This document shows, piece by piece, positions 1 through 9,187 of a stretch of DNA of 64,000 bases. Numbering within the stretch: position 1 is the first letter of the stretch; the number at the start of each line of letters is the position of its first letter. The position numbers were made by a program, and so were the translations under genes. This DNA is from Undibacterium piscinae (GTDB taxonomy: Bacteria; Pseudomonadota; Gammaproteobacteria; Burkholderiales; Burkholderiaceae_D): the NCBI GenBank assembly GCA_003970805.2, contig CP051152.1, positions 248,001 through 312,000 on the forward strand. Direction: 5' to 3'. The notes beneath the pieces are model-generated. The model had not been told where the DNA came from. It ran no database searches and saw only the letters and a list, made by a program, of their open reading frames with translations.

Positions 1-91
1 CGACGTGCTGACGCATATAGTCGGCCAAGGCGCCTACATTGAATTGTTGACGCTCGCTGACGGGCATGGTGCCCATGAATTCTTCAAACAT
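1..91 (-). CDS. N terminus of a phosphotransferase-family protein (partial)
   Basis: Only the first 30 codons lie in the window; the gene runs off the left edge. The start ATG at 91 has a GGAG five bases upstream. The peptide begins MFEEFMGTMPVSERQQF and continues with a LADYMRQHV helix. This resembles the start of aminoglycoside-phosphotransferase-like (ACAD10-type) proteins that often sit beside acyl-CoA dehydrogenase genes. The kinase-like fold itself is outside the window, so the identification rests on the N-terminal pattern alone. Confidence 0.45.
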   Translation of the reverse strand, partial: MFEEFMGTMPVSERQQFNVGALADYMRQHV

Positions 92-474
92 GTGGTCTCC
101 GGCAATAAGGGATGGTGGGGTGCTTAGTTCTACCTTGTACTTCTGCGCTTTGCTTTTTTCTAAGTCTATTCTAGCGCACAAAACAGAACGACCGTACTAT
201 TTTTTGATTGAACTTGGAAAAAAGTTAAGGATGACGATATTTTGTGGGGAATCTGCAATTCATTCGCCGCTGTTGAACGTAACTGCTGACGTGCTGTGGG
301 CGTAACTGCCGGCGTAACTTTGGCGGGAATTGTTCATCTGCTCTAATGCCGGGATGGCGATCAAGCTTAGTGCGGCTGCGGTCTATGAACTGAATGAAAA
401 GTACTGATAGGTGTATAGCGCGGCTTGCACCGCGCTTCTGGCCTGGGCTAAGTTTTTTCTGAATCAGGCTTTAC
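92..474. other. Intergenic stretch with one hairpin
   Basis: No convincing gene is seen. A perfect 7-bp inverted repeat, AGCGCGG (417-423) and CCGCGCT (430-436) with a 6-base loop, lies 40 bp past the end of the leftward DUF4870 gene. It has no T-run on either strand, so it is at best a weak terminator. The motif CGTAAC occurs three times at about 279-318. Nothing else stands out. Confidence 0.4.
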
Positions 475-837
475 TCAGATTTCCATCGCCTTATTCGCAT
501 TGAGATCCATGAATCCCTTGATCAGGCGGTAAGCTTTCCAGATCCAGGCGCCTACCCAGATTAACCATGCCAGCGGGATGCCTATGATGCTGATAAAGAG
601 CAAGACGCCCAGTGCCATCCAGAACAAATACCAGAAAAACGAACGGATCTGCCAGGTGTGGTGGCTGTAGACGAAGGTACCGGCGGCGTCGCCGCGTTTG
701 ACGTAGCTGATGATCAGCGGTATCCATGAGAAGGCGCCCATGGAAAACACCAGGCTGGCGGCATGGAACAGATATAGCACCCATGCCAGATTTTTCAGGG
801 TCTGTAATTTTTCATCTAAAACGAGTTCTTGGTTCAT
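475..837 (-). CDS. DUF4870-like small membrane protein
   Basis: A 120-residue protein of unknown function with three hydrophobic stretches: roughly residues 18-40, 66-90 and 90-108 (the last two nearly continuous around LGVLLFISIIGIPLAWLIW). This matches the compact DUF4870/Tic20-like family of inner membrane proteins. The frame is open to an ATG at 873, but the internal ATG at 837 (MNQELVLDEKL) has AAGG six bases upstream and the earlier one has no ribosome site, so I chose 837. It lies downstream of serB on the same strand but is separated from it by a palindromic repeat element. No function can be inferred. Confidence 0.75.
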   Translation of the reverse strand: MNQELVLDEKLQTLKNLAWVLYLFHAASLVFSMGAFSWIPLIISYVKRGDAAGTFVYSHHTWQIRSFFWYLFWMALGVLLFISIIGIPLAWLIWVGAWIWKAYRLIKGFMDLNANKAMEI

Positions 838-889
838 GCGGGCCTTTTTATGGATGTCGTAGATTCGTTGCATATAATGTATTTATAGC

Positions 890-969
890 ATACTCCAGCC
901 TGGTATATTTCCTGACCGCGCTATCTATATGCGCAAACTCACTATCTATACAGAAAATGAGGGGAGTAT
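890..969. repeat. Dispersed palindromic element, copy A
   Basis: An 80-bp intergenic element between serB and the DUF4870 gene. It is bounded by ATACTCC (890-896) and GGAGTAT (963-969), and its centre contains GCGC...ATGCGCAA. Other elements with the same ends are seen near 6.4, 10.7, 22.9, 24.8 and 34.3 kb. Size, intergenic position and inverted ends suggest a REP- or MITE-like repeat. Confidence 0.5.
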
Positions 970-1002
970 ATGAATCCTGCCCCTCTGTTGACTGTGCGCA
1001 GA

Positions 1003-1866
1003 CTAGCGCAGTAAATTCAAGACACCGTCGAGACCGACAAAATTGAGCGCGACATCGGCTTGCGCCCGCACTACCGGTTTGGCGCGGAAGGCTACCGAGA
1101 GACCCGCAATTTTCATCATCTTGAGGTCATTGGCGCCGTCGCCCATGACGATGGCCGCGCTGGTGGAGATGCCCATTTCGGCGCAGACGCGTTCTACCGT
1201 GCGCTGTTTTTCGTCGGCATCGACGATCCCGCCGACCACTTTGCCGGTGAGCTTGCCGTCTTCGATTTCCAGGACATTTGAATGTGTGTAATCAAGGTTC
1301 AGGCGGGTTTTCATGCGGTCGGTAAAGAAGGTGAAACCACCTGATACCAGCAGGGTTTTCATGCCTGCTTGCTGTATCGCGTCCAGCATGGCTTGCGCAC
1401 CCAGGGATAATTGCAGGCGTTCATCGTAGACTTTTTGCAGGGCCGAAGCGTCCAGGCCTTTGAGCAAGGCCACGCGGCGCGTCAGGCTTTCCTGGAACTC
1501 GAGTTCGCCACGCATCGCCGCTTCGGTGATTTCCGATACCTGTGCTTTCAAGCCTTGCATATCAGCGATCTCGTCTATGCATTCTATGGTGATCAGGGTG
1601 GAATCCATATCCATCGCCACCAGTTTGAAATCGCTGAGATTTCTGTTGGCTGGCGCGCAGTGGATATCGATCTGCGCGGCATAGCATTCTTCCTCGATCT
1701 GGCGCTGCAGTTCTGGCGGGCAATTCGCTTGCTGCAGGCGCACCGCCTGTGGCGTCAATTGCACAGTGGCGCCCGCTTTGCTCAGGCTGGCGATACGCTG
1801 TACCAATGCCAGATCAGTGTGATCGAGGGCGCGCAAGGCTTGCAGGGTAATGTTCATCAGATTCAT
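1003..1866 (-). CDS. serB: Phosphoserine phosphatase
   Basis: Last step of serine synthesis: hydrolysis of O-phosphoserine in the cytosol. The 287-residue protein has an N-terminal regulatory region (about 1-75), then the HAD catalytic motif DMDSTLI near residues 85-91. It also has the conserved LLVSGGFTFF (motif II) and GDGANDLKM (motif IV), and ends near FVGLDGVLNLL. Length and motifs match bacterial SerB. A second in-frame ATG lies three codons in (1857), and neither start has a clear ribosome site. It follows mfd on the same strand after 58 bp, so the two may be cotranscribed. Confidence 0.95.
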   Translation of the reverse strand: MNLMNITLQALRALDHTDLALVQRIASLSKAGATVQLTPQAVRLQQANCPPELQRQIEEECYAAQIDIHCAPANRNLSDFKLVAMDMDSTLITIECIDEIADMQGLKAQVSEITEAAMRGELEFQESLTRRVALLKGLDASALQKVYDERLQLSLGAQAMLDAIQQAGMKTLLVSGGFTFFTDRMKTRLNLDYTHSNVLEIEDGKLTGKVVGGIVDADEKQRTVERVCAEMGISTSAAIVMGDGANDLKMMKIAGLSVAFRAKPVVRAQADVALNFVGLDGVLNLLR

Positions 1867-1924
1867 GCTGTCGTGTTCGTTTAATTGATAGGAATGATTT
1901 ATGTGGAGGCCATATCAGCGGCGG

Positions 1925-4900
1925 CTATTGCAGGGCTTTCATGGTGCTCTTGATTTGTGCCACGCGCGCCGCCAGATCCGGCATATTCGCAGTGATGCGC
2001 AATTTATCCTGGCCGTTGAGTTTGACGTTCTTGTTCTTTTGCACCAGCTCTATGATGCGCATCGCATCGATAGGCGGTTGCGGTTCGAACTGCAGGCTGA
2101 TCGCTTCGTTGTGGGCATCGATCTTGATGATGCCCAGCGGTTTGGCGGCAACCCGCAAGCGGTGCGTTTCCAGTAAAGATTTGACCGGATCAGGCAGTTT
2201 GCCGAAGCGGTCTATCATCTCTTCCTGCATATCGTCGATAGCGCCGGCCTTGCTGCAATTGGCCAGGCGTTTGTAGATCGACAGACGCTCATGCACGTCG
2301 CCGCAGAAGTCGTTCGGCAACAGCGCAGGGATGTGCAGATTGATTTCGGTCATGGTCGACAGTGGTGCCGCCAGATCCGGTTCCTTGCCGTTTTTCAGCG
2401 AGCGTACCGCTTCGCTGAGCATATCGGAATACATCTGGAAGCCGATCTCGTGCATTTCGCCCGATTGATTATCGCCCAGCACTTCACCGGCGCCGCGTAT
2501 TTCCAGATCGTGCATCGCCAGGTAGAAACCACTGCCGAGTTCTTCCATCTGCTGAATCGCCTCCAGGCGGCGATTGGCTTGTTTGGCCAGGCCTTGCACA
2601 TCGGCCACCAGCAAATACGCATAGGCCTGATGATGTGAGCGACCGACGCGGCCGCGCAACTGATGCAATTGCGCCAGACCGAATTTATCGGCCCTGTGCA
2701 TGATGATGGTGTTGGCGGTAGGGACGTCGATACCGGTTTCGATAATCGTGGTGCAGAGCAAAATGTTGTAGCGCTGCGCGACAAAATCGCGCATGACTTT
2801 TTCCAGATCGCGTTCATGCATCTGGCCATGGCCGACCGCCACCCGCGCTTCGGGGATCAGCGCTTCGAGCATGGCTTTGCGGTTTTCTATGGTGTCGACT
2901 TCATTGTGCAGGAAATACACCTGACCACCGCGTTTGAGTTCGCGCAGGCAGGCTTCGCGGATTACCGAATCGTTTTCGCTGCGCACAAACGTTTTGATCG
3001 CCAGACGTTTTTGCGGGGCGGTGGCGATGATGGAGAAGTCGCGCAGACCTTCCAGTGCCATGCCCAGCGTGCGCGGGATAGGTGTCGCGGTGAGCGTGAG
3101 TACATCGACTTCGGCGCGAAGGGATTTCAATATTTCTTTTTGGCGTACCCCGAAACGGTGTTCTTCATCGATGATCACCAGACCCAGTCGCGAAAATTTG
3201 ATGTCGCCCGACAGTAATTTGTGGGTGCCAATCACGATATCGAGCGTGCCGTCGCCCATGCCTTTCATGGCCAGCGTAATTTCTTTGCCGGTGCGGAAGC
3301 GCGAAAGCTCACCTATCTTTACCGGCCAGTTGGCAAAACGGTCGGCAAAGGTCTGGGCATGCTGTTCGGCCAGTAGCGTGGTCGGTGCCAGAATCGCCAC
3401 CTGCTTGCCGCCCATCACGGCGACAAAGGCGGCGCGTAAGGCGACCTCGGTCTTGCCGAAGCCGACGTCACCGCAGATCAGCCTGTCCATAGGCTTGCCG
3501 GACGTCATATCCCCGATCACGGCGGTAATGGCAGCGGCCTGATCGGCGGTTTCCTCAAAGCCAAAACTATCGGCGAAGGCTTCGTAATCTTTGTGTGAAA
3601 ACTCAAACGCGTGACCCTGGCGCAAGGCGCGGCGGGCGTACAGGTTAAGCAGTTCGGCAGCGGTATCGCGGATTTGTTGGGCGGCCTTGCGTTTGGCTTT
3701 TTCCCAATTGCCCGAACCTAATGCGTGCAAAGGCGCGTCATCGGGCGATGCGCCGGAATAGCGCGAGATCACGTGCAATTGCGAGACCGGCACGTAGAGC
3801 TTGGTTTCCTTGGCGTATTCCAGATGCAGGAACTCGGTTTCGCCTTCGCCCAGATCCATGCTGACCAGACCCATGTAGCGGCCTATGCCGTGATTACTGT
3901 GCACCACCGGGTCGCCGATTTTCAGTTCGGACAAATCGCGCACCATGTGCTCGACCTGGGTTACGGCTTCTTGCTTTTTACGGCCTATGCGTTTGCCTGA
4001 GCCTGCATACAGTTCAGTTTCGGTGACAAAGGCCAGCTCATCGAGCACGAAGCCGCTATGCAAAGGCGCAACGCCCAGCATTAGTTTGGCGTCTGAGGTG
4101 GCGAAGTCGGTATAACCTTCGCAAATGGCGAGTGGAATCGCGTAATCGTTGAAATACTGTTGCAGCGTTTCGCGCCGGCCCAGGGTTTCTGCGCAAATCA
4201 GTACGCGCTGTTTACTCTGCAGTAAAAACGAGCGCAAATTGGCCAGCGGGTCATCGGCGCGGCGGTTGACGGCGATATCCGGCAGCAAGCTAGAGATTTC
4301 GGAGGGTGCGCCGCCACTGCTCAATACCCAGCGAGCCTGAGATTTTAATGCGCCGAAAAAATCTTCGTCACGCAGAAACAGGACTTCCGGTGCCAGCACC
4401 GGCCGCTGCCGGTCCGACTTTAAAAATTGGTAGCGCGAGCGGGTATCAGCCCAGAAGCGTTGTATCGCTTCATCGATGTCACCGATCAGGACGAAATGGG
4501 TCTGATCCGGCAGGTAGTCGAACAGGGTCGCGGTTTCGTCAAAAAACAGAGGCAGATAATATTCTATCCCGGCCGACGGGATGCCGCCGCTGATGTCCTT
4601 GTAGATCATGGAGCGTGAAGGATCGCCTTCAAACTGCTCGCGCCAGCGGCTACGGAAGGCGGTACGAGCCGCCTCGTCCATAGGGAATTCGCGGCCCGGC
4701 AGCAAACGCACTTCACGTACCGGATACAGCGAACGCTGGGTGTCGGCATCAAAGGTGCGTATGGTTTCTATGCTGTCGCCAAACAAATCGAGGCGATACG
4801 GCAGCACCGAACCCATGGGGAAAATATCGATCAGGCCGCCGCGTACCGAGTACTCGCCGGGCGACATTACTTGTGATACGTGGGCGTAACCGGCCAAGGT

Positions 4901-5344
4901 CAGTTGCGATTTCAGGCGCGCTTCATTGAGTGTTTCGCCCTGCTTGAAAAAGAAGGTATAGGCGGCTAAAAACGAGGGCGGCGCCATCCGCACCAGAGCG
5001 GTGGTGGCCGGCACCAGTAACACGTCGCAGTTGCCGCCGCTGATCTCGTGCAGGGTTGCCAGGCGTTCGGAGACCAGATCCTGATGCGGTGAAAACGCAT
5101 CGTAAGGCAGGGTTTCCCAATCCGGCAGCAAGTGACAGCGCAAGCCTTCGGCAAACCAGGGGATTTCGTCGAGCAGACGCTGGGCGTCGCCGGGGTTGGC
5201 GACAAACACCGTCAGCATGCGCTGTTGCGCCTTTAAAGCGACGGCAGTTTGTGCCAGCACATAGGCGTCGGCAGAGCCGTGCAGGTTAGGGAGAGCAAAA
5301 CGATTGCCGGGCTTAGGGAGAGCTTTGACGAGATCAAATGACAT
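1925..5344 (-). CDS. mfd: Transcription-repair coupling factor Mfd
   Basis: An ATP-driven translocase that removes stalled RNA polymerase and recruits UvrA for repair. From the chosen ATG at 5344 (MSFDLVKALPKPGNRF) it has 1139 residues, the usual length. The order is a UvrB-like N-terminal module, the RNA-polymerase-binding domain (SDLKIGDPVVHSNHGIGRY), and the helicase core with Walker A GDVGFGKTE and the DEEHRFG box. The TRCF C-terminal domain follows (ANTIIMHRADKFGLAQLHQL onward). The frame stays open 34 codons further to an ATG at 5446, but that extension has no family resemblance and no ribosome site. It diverges from ispD. Confidence 0.96.
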   Translation of the reverse strand: MSFDLVKALPKPGNRFALPNLHGSADAYVLAQTAVALKAQQRMLTVFVANPGDAQRLLDEIPWFAEGLRCHLLPDWETLPYDAFSPHQDLVSERLATLHEISGGNCDVLLVPATTALVRMAPPSFLAAYTFFFKQGETLNEARLKSQLTLAGYAHVSQVMSPGEYSVRGGLIDIFPMGSVLPYRLDLFGDSIETIRTFDADTQRSLYPVREVRLLPGREFPMDEAARTAFRSRWREQFEGDPSRSMIYKDISGGIPSAGIEYYLPLFFDETATLFDYLPDQTHFVLIGDIDEAIQRFWADTRSRYQFLKSDRQRPVLAPEVLFLRDEDFFGALKSQARWVLSSGGAPSEISSLLPDIAVNRRADDPLANLRSFLLQSKQRVLICAETLGRRETLQQYFNDYAIPLAICEGYTDFATSDAKLMLGVAPLHSGFVLDELAFVTETELYAGSGKRIGRKKQEAVTQVEHMVRDLSELKIGDPVVHSNHGIGRYMGLVSMDLGEGETEFLHLEYAKETKLYVPVSQLHVISRYSGASPDDAPLHALGSGNWEKAKRKAAQQIRDTAAELLNLYARRALRQGHAFEFSHKDYEAFADSFGFEETADQAAAITAVIGDMTSGKPMDRLICGDVGFGKTEVALRAAFVAVMGGKQVAILAPTTLLAEQHAQTFADRFANWPVKIGELSRFRTGKEITLAMKGMGDGTLDIVIGTHKLLSGDIKFSRLGLVIIDEEHRFGVRQKEILKSLRAEVDVLTLTATPIPRTLGMALEGLRDFSIIATAPQKRLAIKTFVRSENDSVIREACLRELKRGGQVYFLHNEVDTIENRKAMLEALIPEARVAVGHGQMHERDLEKVMRDFVAQRYNILLCTTIIETGIDVPTANTIIMHRADKFGLAQLHQLRGRVGRSHHQAYAYLLVADVQGLAKQANRRLEAIQQMEELGSGFYLAMHDLEIRGAGEVLGDNQSGEMHEIGFQMYSDMLSEAVRSLKNGKEPDLAAPLSTMTEINLHIPALLPNDFCGDVHERLSIYKRLANCSKAGAIDDMQEEMIDRFGKLPDPVKSLLETHRLRVAAKPLGIIKIDAHNEAISLQFEPQPPIDAMRIIELVQKNKNVKLNGQDKLRITANMPDLAARVAQIKSTMKALQ

Positions 5345-5644
5345 AGACTGCAAAACTTGGGTTGGACTGCGAAAGCTCTGGGTCTCTGCCGGCGCAATCA
5401 AGCGAACGCGCACCGGACAAGGATTTGGCTTTAAAATGAGGCTCAATTATAAACGAAGCGGCTGGTGCTGTTTTTCGGATCGCCGCAATCCGCATGCTAT
5501 CGTGATTTGCATGCTGTCACGATAGTCATGACGACCGCTGGCTTGACTAGCGTTTGATTAGCGATTGACTGCGGCTTAGCTATCGTTTATCGGCAACTTA
5601 GCACCATTTTTCTCTCAATTACTCAATTTCCCAATTACATTCGC

Positions 5645-6370
5645 GTGAATCAACTTACTTCAGCTAACACTCCCTCTTCATTGCCCTTGCCGGTGGCGCG
5701 TTATGTGGCACTCATTCCGGCAGCCGGGGTCGGTGCCCGTATGGGTGCTAGCACTCCCAAGCAATATCTGCAGATAGACGGTCAGCCTATCTTGCGCCAC
5801 ACCGTGCAGGCCTTTCTTGGCGCTGCCGGGATCGCGCATACCTACGTGGTGGTTAGCGCTGATGATGCGTATGCCGAGGCGGCGTTAAGCGGGTTAGCTC
5901 ATGTCAGTATCTTGCGCTGTGGCGGTGCCACGCGCCGTGACACGGTCAGCAATGGTTTGCAGGCGCTGGCGGCGCAGTTGTCGGCACATGACTGGGTGTT
6001 GGTGCATGATGCGGCGCGCCCGGGCCTGACGCCGGCGCTGATCACTCAGTTGATACGGCAGGTCGGCACGCATGCCATCGGTGGTTTGCTGGCGCTGCCG
6101 GTGGTCGATACTGTCAAGCGCGTAGTGGCGGGGCGAGTCGAAACCATCTCGCGTGAAGGGTTGTGGCTGGCGCAGACGCCGCAAATGTTTCGCTATCAGG
6201 TTTTGTCCGAAGCCTTGCTTGCCGCCAGTGAAGTGACCGATGAAGCCAGTGCGATTGAGGCGGCCGGCCATGTGCCGTTGCTGATAGAAGGGCATGCCTG
6301 CAATCTGAAAGTGACGCTGCCGGCCGACCTCGCATTGGCGCAGCGCTATCTGAGCGGGCAGATGGGGTAA
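5645..6370 (+). CDS. ispD: 2-C-methyl-D-erythritol 4-phosphate cytidylyltransferase
   Basis: Third step of the MEP isoprenoid pathway: transfers CMP to 2-C-methylerythritol 4-phosphate. The protein has 241 residues. The glycine-rich CTP-binding motif is PAAGVGARMG (about 25-34), followed by PKQYLQIDGQPILRHT. The VLVHDAARP motif and the late TDEASAIEA and KVTLPADL motifs are also present. The start is a GTG at 5645. The first 15 or so residues (MNQLTSANTPSSLP) are extra compared with the minimal family start, so a later start cannot be excluded. ispF follows 180 bp on, separated by a repeat-like stretch. Confidence 0.95.
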   Translation: MNQLTSANTPSSLPLPVARYVALIPAAGVGARMGASTPKQYLQIDGQPILRHTVQAFLGAAGIAHTYVVVSADDAYAEAALSGLAHVSILRCGGATRRDTVSNGLQALAAQLSAHDWVLVHDAARPGLTPALITQLIRQVGTHAIGGLLALPVVDTVKRVVAGRVETISREGLWLAQTPQMFRYQVLSEALLAASEVTDEASAIEAAGHVPLLIEGHACNLKVTLPADLALAQRYLSGQMG

Positions 6371-6418
6371 GCGTTTGAAGCGTCTGGTGAGGCGCTCGGC
6401 GGCGCTGTTTTGAGATTA

Positions 6419-6500
6419 ATACTCCCGACTAGTATGAATGTTGCTTAGCGTGCAGCGCACATCTTGATTGCCTCATATGGGGTTGTTTCTCGATACTCCC
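6419..6500. repeat. Degenerate repeat-family copy B
   Basis: The ispD-ispF gap carries ATACTCCC at 6419-6426 and again at 6493-6500, an 82-bp span close to the size of the other ATACTCC elements. Here both ends have the same orientation instead of being inverted. It may be a rearranged copy or two chance end motifs, so membership is uncertain. Confidence 0.25.
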
Positions 6501-6551
6501 TAAATATGGCAAAATAGATAGCAACTTATTTATTTACATAGCGATCCTCAC

Positions 6552-7064
6552 ATGAATACAAATCCTCCCGCTTTCCCGCCGTTCAGAATTGGTCAGGGCT
6601 ACGATTGTCACGTCCTTGTTACTGGTCGCAAATTGATCATAGGTGGCGTGGATATCCCGCATAAGACCGGTTTGCTCGGGCATTCCGATGCCGATGTGCT
6701 GTTGCATGCGATTACCGATGCCTTGTTCGGCGCGGCTGGCCTTGGTGATATCGGCCGCCATTTTCCCGATACCGATCAGCGTTTTTCCGGTGCCGATTCG
6801 CGCGTGCTGTTGCGCGAGGCTGTGCTGCGATTGCATGCGGCGGGCTTTGTGGTCGGCAATCTTGATGCCACCATCATTGCCCAGCAACCCAAGATGGCAC
6901 CGCATATAGGCGCGATGGTCGCCAATATTGCCGCTGATCTTCAGGTCGCTATCGGGCAAGTCAATATCAAGGCCAAGACCAATGAAAAACTTGGCTATCT
7001 GGGCCGGGAAGAAGGTATCGCTGCCGAAGCGGTGGCGCTGGTGTTTCGCGCCCAATCGGACTAG
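6552..7064 (+). CDS. ispF: 2-C-methyl-D-erythritol 2,4-cyclodiphosphate synthase
   Basis: Fifth step of the MEP pathway; forms the cyclic diphosphate and releases CMP. The 170-residue protein has RIGQGYDCH near the N terminus, where the D-x-H pair supplies zinc ligands (Cys sits between them instead of the more usual Val). It has [16 protein letters not shown] with the third metal ligand, and the late [17 protein letters not shown] motif. The N terminus is about ten residues longer than the core family. It is paired with ispD as in many proteobacteria. Confidence 0.95.
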   Translation: MNTNPPAFPPFRIGQGYDCHVLVTGRKLIIGGVDIPHKTGLLGHSDADVLLHAITDALFGAAGLGDIGRHFPDTDQRFSGADSRVLLREAVLRLHAAGFVVGNLDATIIAQQPKMAPHIGAMVANIAADLQVAIGQVNIKAKTNEKLGYLGREEGIAAEAVALVFRAQSD

Positions 7065-7149
7065 ACTGGAAATATGGAATTCGCCTATTAGCGGGCGCAT
7101 CGTTATTGTTGCTGGATTATTGGCTTAATTGTTGTTTTAGGAGTTGGAA

Positions 7150-7419
7150 ATGGAAAAAGAAAAACTGAAAAGTCTGCTTAAGCAATTGCATGAAGGTTTG
7201 CTCAATACCGAGCATGTAGACGAAGAGGTCAGGTCTTTGCTGCAGGGTTTGGATCAGGATATACATGAGGTGCTCAGTGCCGATACGCCTGATGATCCGA
7301 TTTATTCAGCCTTGAGCGAGCGCTCGCAGGCAATTTCGGCGCGCTTTGCCGCGCAGCATCCTAAACTGGAACCGGTACTGCGCGAATTGGGCGGCATGCT
7401 GGAGAAAATGGGCGTATAA
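7150..7419 (+). CDS. DUF4404 family protein
   Basis: An 89-residue soluble protein of unknown function, mostly helical and acidic. It begins MEKEKLKSLLKQLHEGL and ends HPKLEPVLRELGGMLEKMGV, which I recognise as the DUF4404 pattern. The frame also contains a TTG two codons earlier. The ATG at 7150 is preceded by AGGAG with a six-base gap and is the better start. It follows ispF after 85 bp and is closed by a strong terminator. No catalytic motif or membrane segment is seen. Confidence 0.8.
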   Translation: MEKEKLKSLLKQLHEGLLNTEHVDEEVRSLLQGLDQDIHEVLSADTPDDPIYSALSERSQAISARFAAQHPKLEPVLRELGGMLEKMGV

Positions 7420-7486
7420 GCGGGTAAGTAGTCAATGCCTCGGCAATGCCATAGGCAAAGCGGCTCAGTTAGCCGTGGTCGCAAAT

Positions 7487-7524
7487 AAAAAAGCCCGCCT
7501 ATCGAAAAATAGGCGGGCTTTTTT
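7487..7524. terminator. Bidirectional intrinsic terminator
   Basis: A perfect 12-bp stem AAGCCCGCCTAT / ATAGGCGGGCTT with loop CGAAAA is flanked by an A-run on the left and a T-run on the right. It sits between the convergent DUF4404 and nitronate-monooxygenase-like genes and can end transcription from both sides. Confidence 0.9.
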
Positions 7525-7557
7525 GTTGCTGCACCTCAGTGAAGGTGCCTGCAATTT

Positions 7558-8817
7558 TTATACAGGTGCCAAATAGTCCGGCAAGGCGATCTGGTGATCG
7601 ACGCTGAACTGGTAATCGCGGAACACATGTTCTGCAGTCAGCATCTGATAGCTACCGTCAGGCAACTGTCTGGTGGTGTCTTTCAGGCGATACGTGTAGT
7701 GGCCACAAGTCCAGCATTTGAAGTTACGCATGTGGGTGCACAGGCAGGTTTTATCCATGACGACAATATTCTTTTCGTCAGGATGCGCCGCCACTTCACG
7801 GTTGTACGAGTTGATGTAGGCGCAACCGCCATTGCCATCGAGCAGGTAACCGTAAGATTCGCAACCCGGGCGTATGCCTGAGCCTATCGCCGGCGTGTTG
7901 GTCAGCATGCGCATAGGGTAGCCGGTTGGCGATATCGTATTGACTTCGATATTGTTTTCTTCCGCCTTGAAATATTCTTGCTTGACGTCCGCTGGCAGAC
8001 CGCATTCGTTAGTGACCGTGAAGCGCGTCGCTACCTGCACTGCAGCGGCACCGTTTTCCAGGAAAGAGACGGCATCCGTGCCGGTGAAAATACCACCGGC
8101 GGCAATCAGCGGGATGTCCAGGTTTTCGTTTTTCAGATACTGCGCGATTTCGGTGATGATGGTCTGCAGATCGTATTTTGCCCAATCCAGTCCGAAGCCC
8201 AGATGGCCGCCGGCCAAGGGTCCTTCGACCACGATGTAGTCAGGCAGGCGATTGAGCTTGGCATTCTTGCGCAAAAAAATTTGTAGTGCGCGTACCGATG
8301 AAACGATGATGCCGAGCTTGGCATCGCGGAAGCGCGGGTGATCTTCCATCAAGCCGAATGAGCCAAAGTGCAAGCCGGCGCTGAGCGTGATGCCGTCGAT
8401 GCCGGCATCAAGCGAGGAGGCCAGGCGCACCTTGAGGGTTTCGCGCGGACCGTTCATGGTCAGCTTTTCCATGCAGTTGACGAAAATCATGCCGTCACCA
8501 CGCTTGGCTTCCATGGTCTTGCCTACGTGATTTTTGGTCGCTTCTGCCAGACGTTCCAGATCAAATTTGATGTCGGTTTTGTCTGAATTGTTGATGTTGT
8601 ACTTGTATTGCTTGGTTTTTGCCTTGACGAAACTGGTGTCAAAGCGGCGATCCGAGACATCTTCCATCATGGCGTCGGACAGGTGACCAATCCCGCCGAG
8701 GCGTGCTGCCTCAAGCGCTAATTCGGCGGTGGAAATATCCACGCCCATACCACCAATGATAATGGGTACCAGTTCTTGTTTGCCAAATTTCAGGCGGAAA
8801 TCATCTACACGTTTCAT
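7558..8817 (-). CDS. Nitronate monooxygenase-like flavoprotein with a Cys-rich tail
   Basis: A 419-residue TIM-barrel flavoprotein of the nitronate monooxygenase / 2-nitropropane dioxygenase family. Family features seen are an N-terminal IIIGGMGVDIS motif, VVEGPLAGGHLGFG (the GGH flavin or active-site loop), IPLIAAGGIFTG and GAAAVQVATRFTVTNEC. The substrate cannot be told from sequence. The C-terminal 80 residues are unusual: CLCTHMRNFKCWTCG begins near residue 358, giving a four-Cys cluster that could bind a metal, with further Cys just before it. It is a single gene, facing DUF4404 across a terminator. Confidence 0.8.
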   Translation of the reverse strand: MKRVDDFRLKFGKQELVPIIIGGMGVDISTAELALEAARLGGIGHLSDAMMEDVSDRRFDTSFVKAKTKQYKYNINNSDKTDIKFDLERLAEATKNHVGKTMEAKRGDGMIFVNCMEKLTMNGPRETLKVRLASSLDAGIDGITLSAGLHFGSFGLMEDHPRFRDAKLGIIVSSVRALQIFLRKNAKLNRLPDYIVVEGPLAGGHLGFGLDWAKYDLQTIITEIAQYLKNENLDIPLIAAGGIFTGTDAVSFLENGAAAVQVATRFTVTNECGLPADVKQEYFKAEENNIEVNTISPTGYPMRMLTNTPAIGSGIRPGCESYGYLLDGNGGCAYINSYNREVAAHPDEKNIVVMDKTCLCTHMRNFKCWTCGHYTYRLKDTTRQLPDGSYQMLTAEHVFRDYQFSVDHQIALPDYLAPV

Positions 8818-9187
8818 CGTTATCCTTGAACCACGTTGTCGTTTAAAGCCTATGCTGGAGCGTTCACACCTGAAAAAATGGGTGCTCGTATTGGCTAGTG
8901 TTACGTGGCGCTACTTTGTTAAATTGAGTGTCTCTTTTTAGCGAAATTTGCTACTTTTTATGCCTCTCGCCAGAGGTAAAGTTCATTGCAGGCGCAATTC
9001 TACCCTACGATAGTTTTCTTGGGATTCTGATGATGCTTGTGACACTTGATGCGGAACAGGAAGTGCGCAAAAAATACACAAAAATACGAAAAAAAAGACA
9101 GGCAAATCTTGAGGAGATTATTGAAAAAAACCTCAAGATGTAGAAATTAATCCGGGAAATTGGCCGCTTGCTTGAAATTTCCCCGGT
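8818..9187. other. A+T-rich intergenic stretch with one hairpin
   Basis: No supported gene. A 9-bp inverted repeat ATCTTGAGG (9106-9114) / CCTCAAGAT (9131-9139) with a 16-base loop lies in a very A-rich stretch. On the leftward strand this region follows the truncated rlmI-like gene. It does not contain the missing methyltransferase domain in any frame I translated. A rightward 71-codon frame at 8928 has no ribosome site or family resemblance. Confidence 0.4.

Noticed and set aside
8928..9143. A 71-codon rightward frame between the nitronate monooxygenase-like and rlmI-like genes
   Set aside because: GTG start without ribosome site, A-rich low-complexity C-terminal part, no recognisable family.
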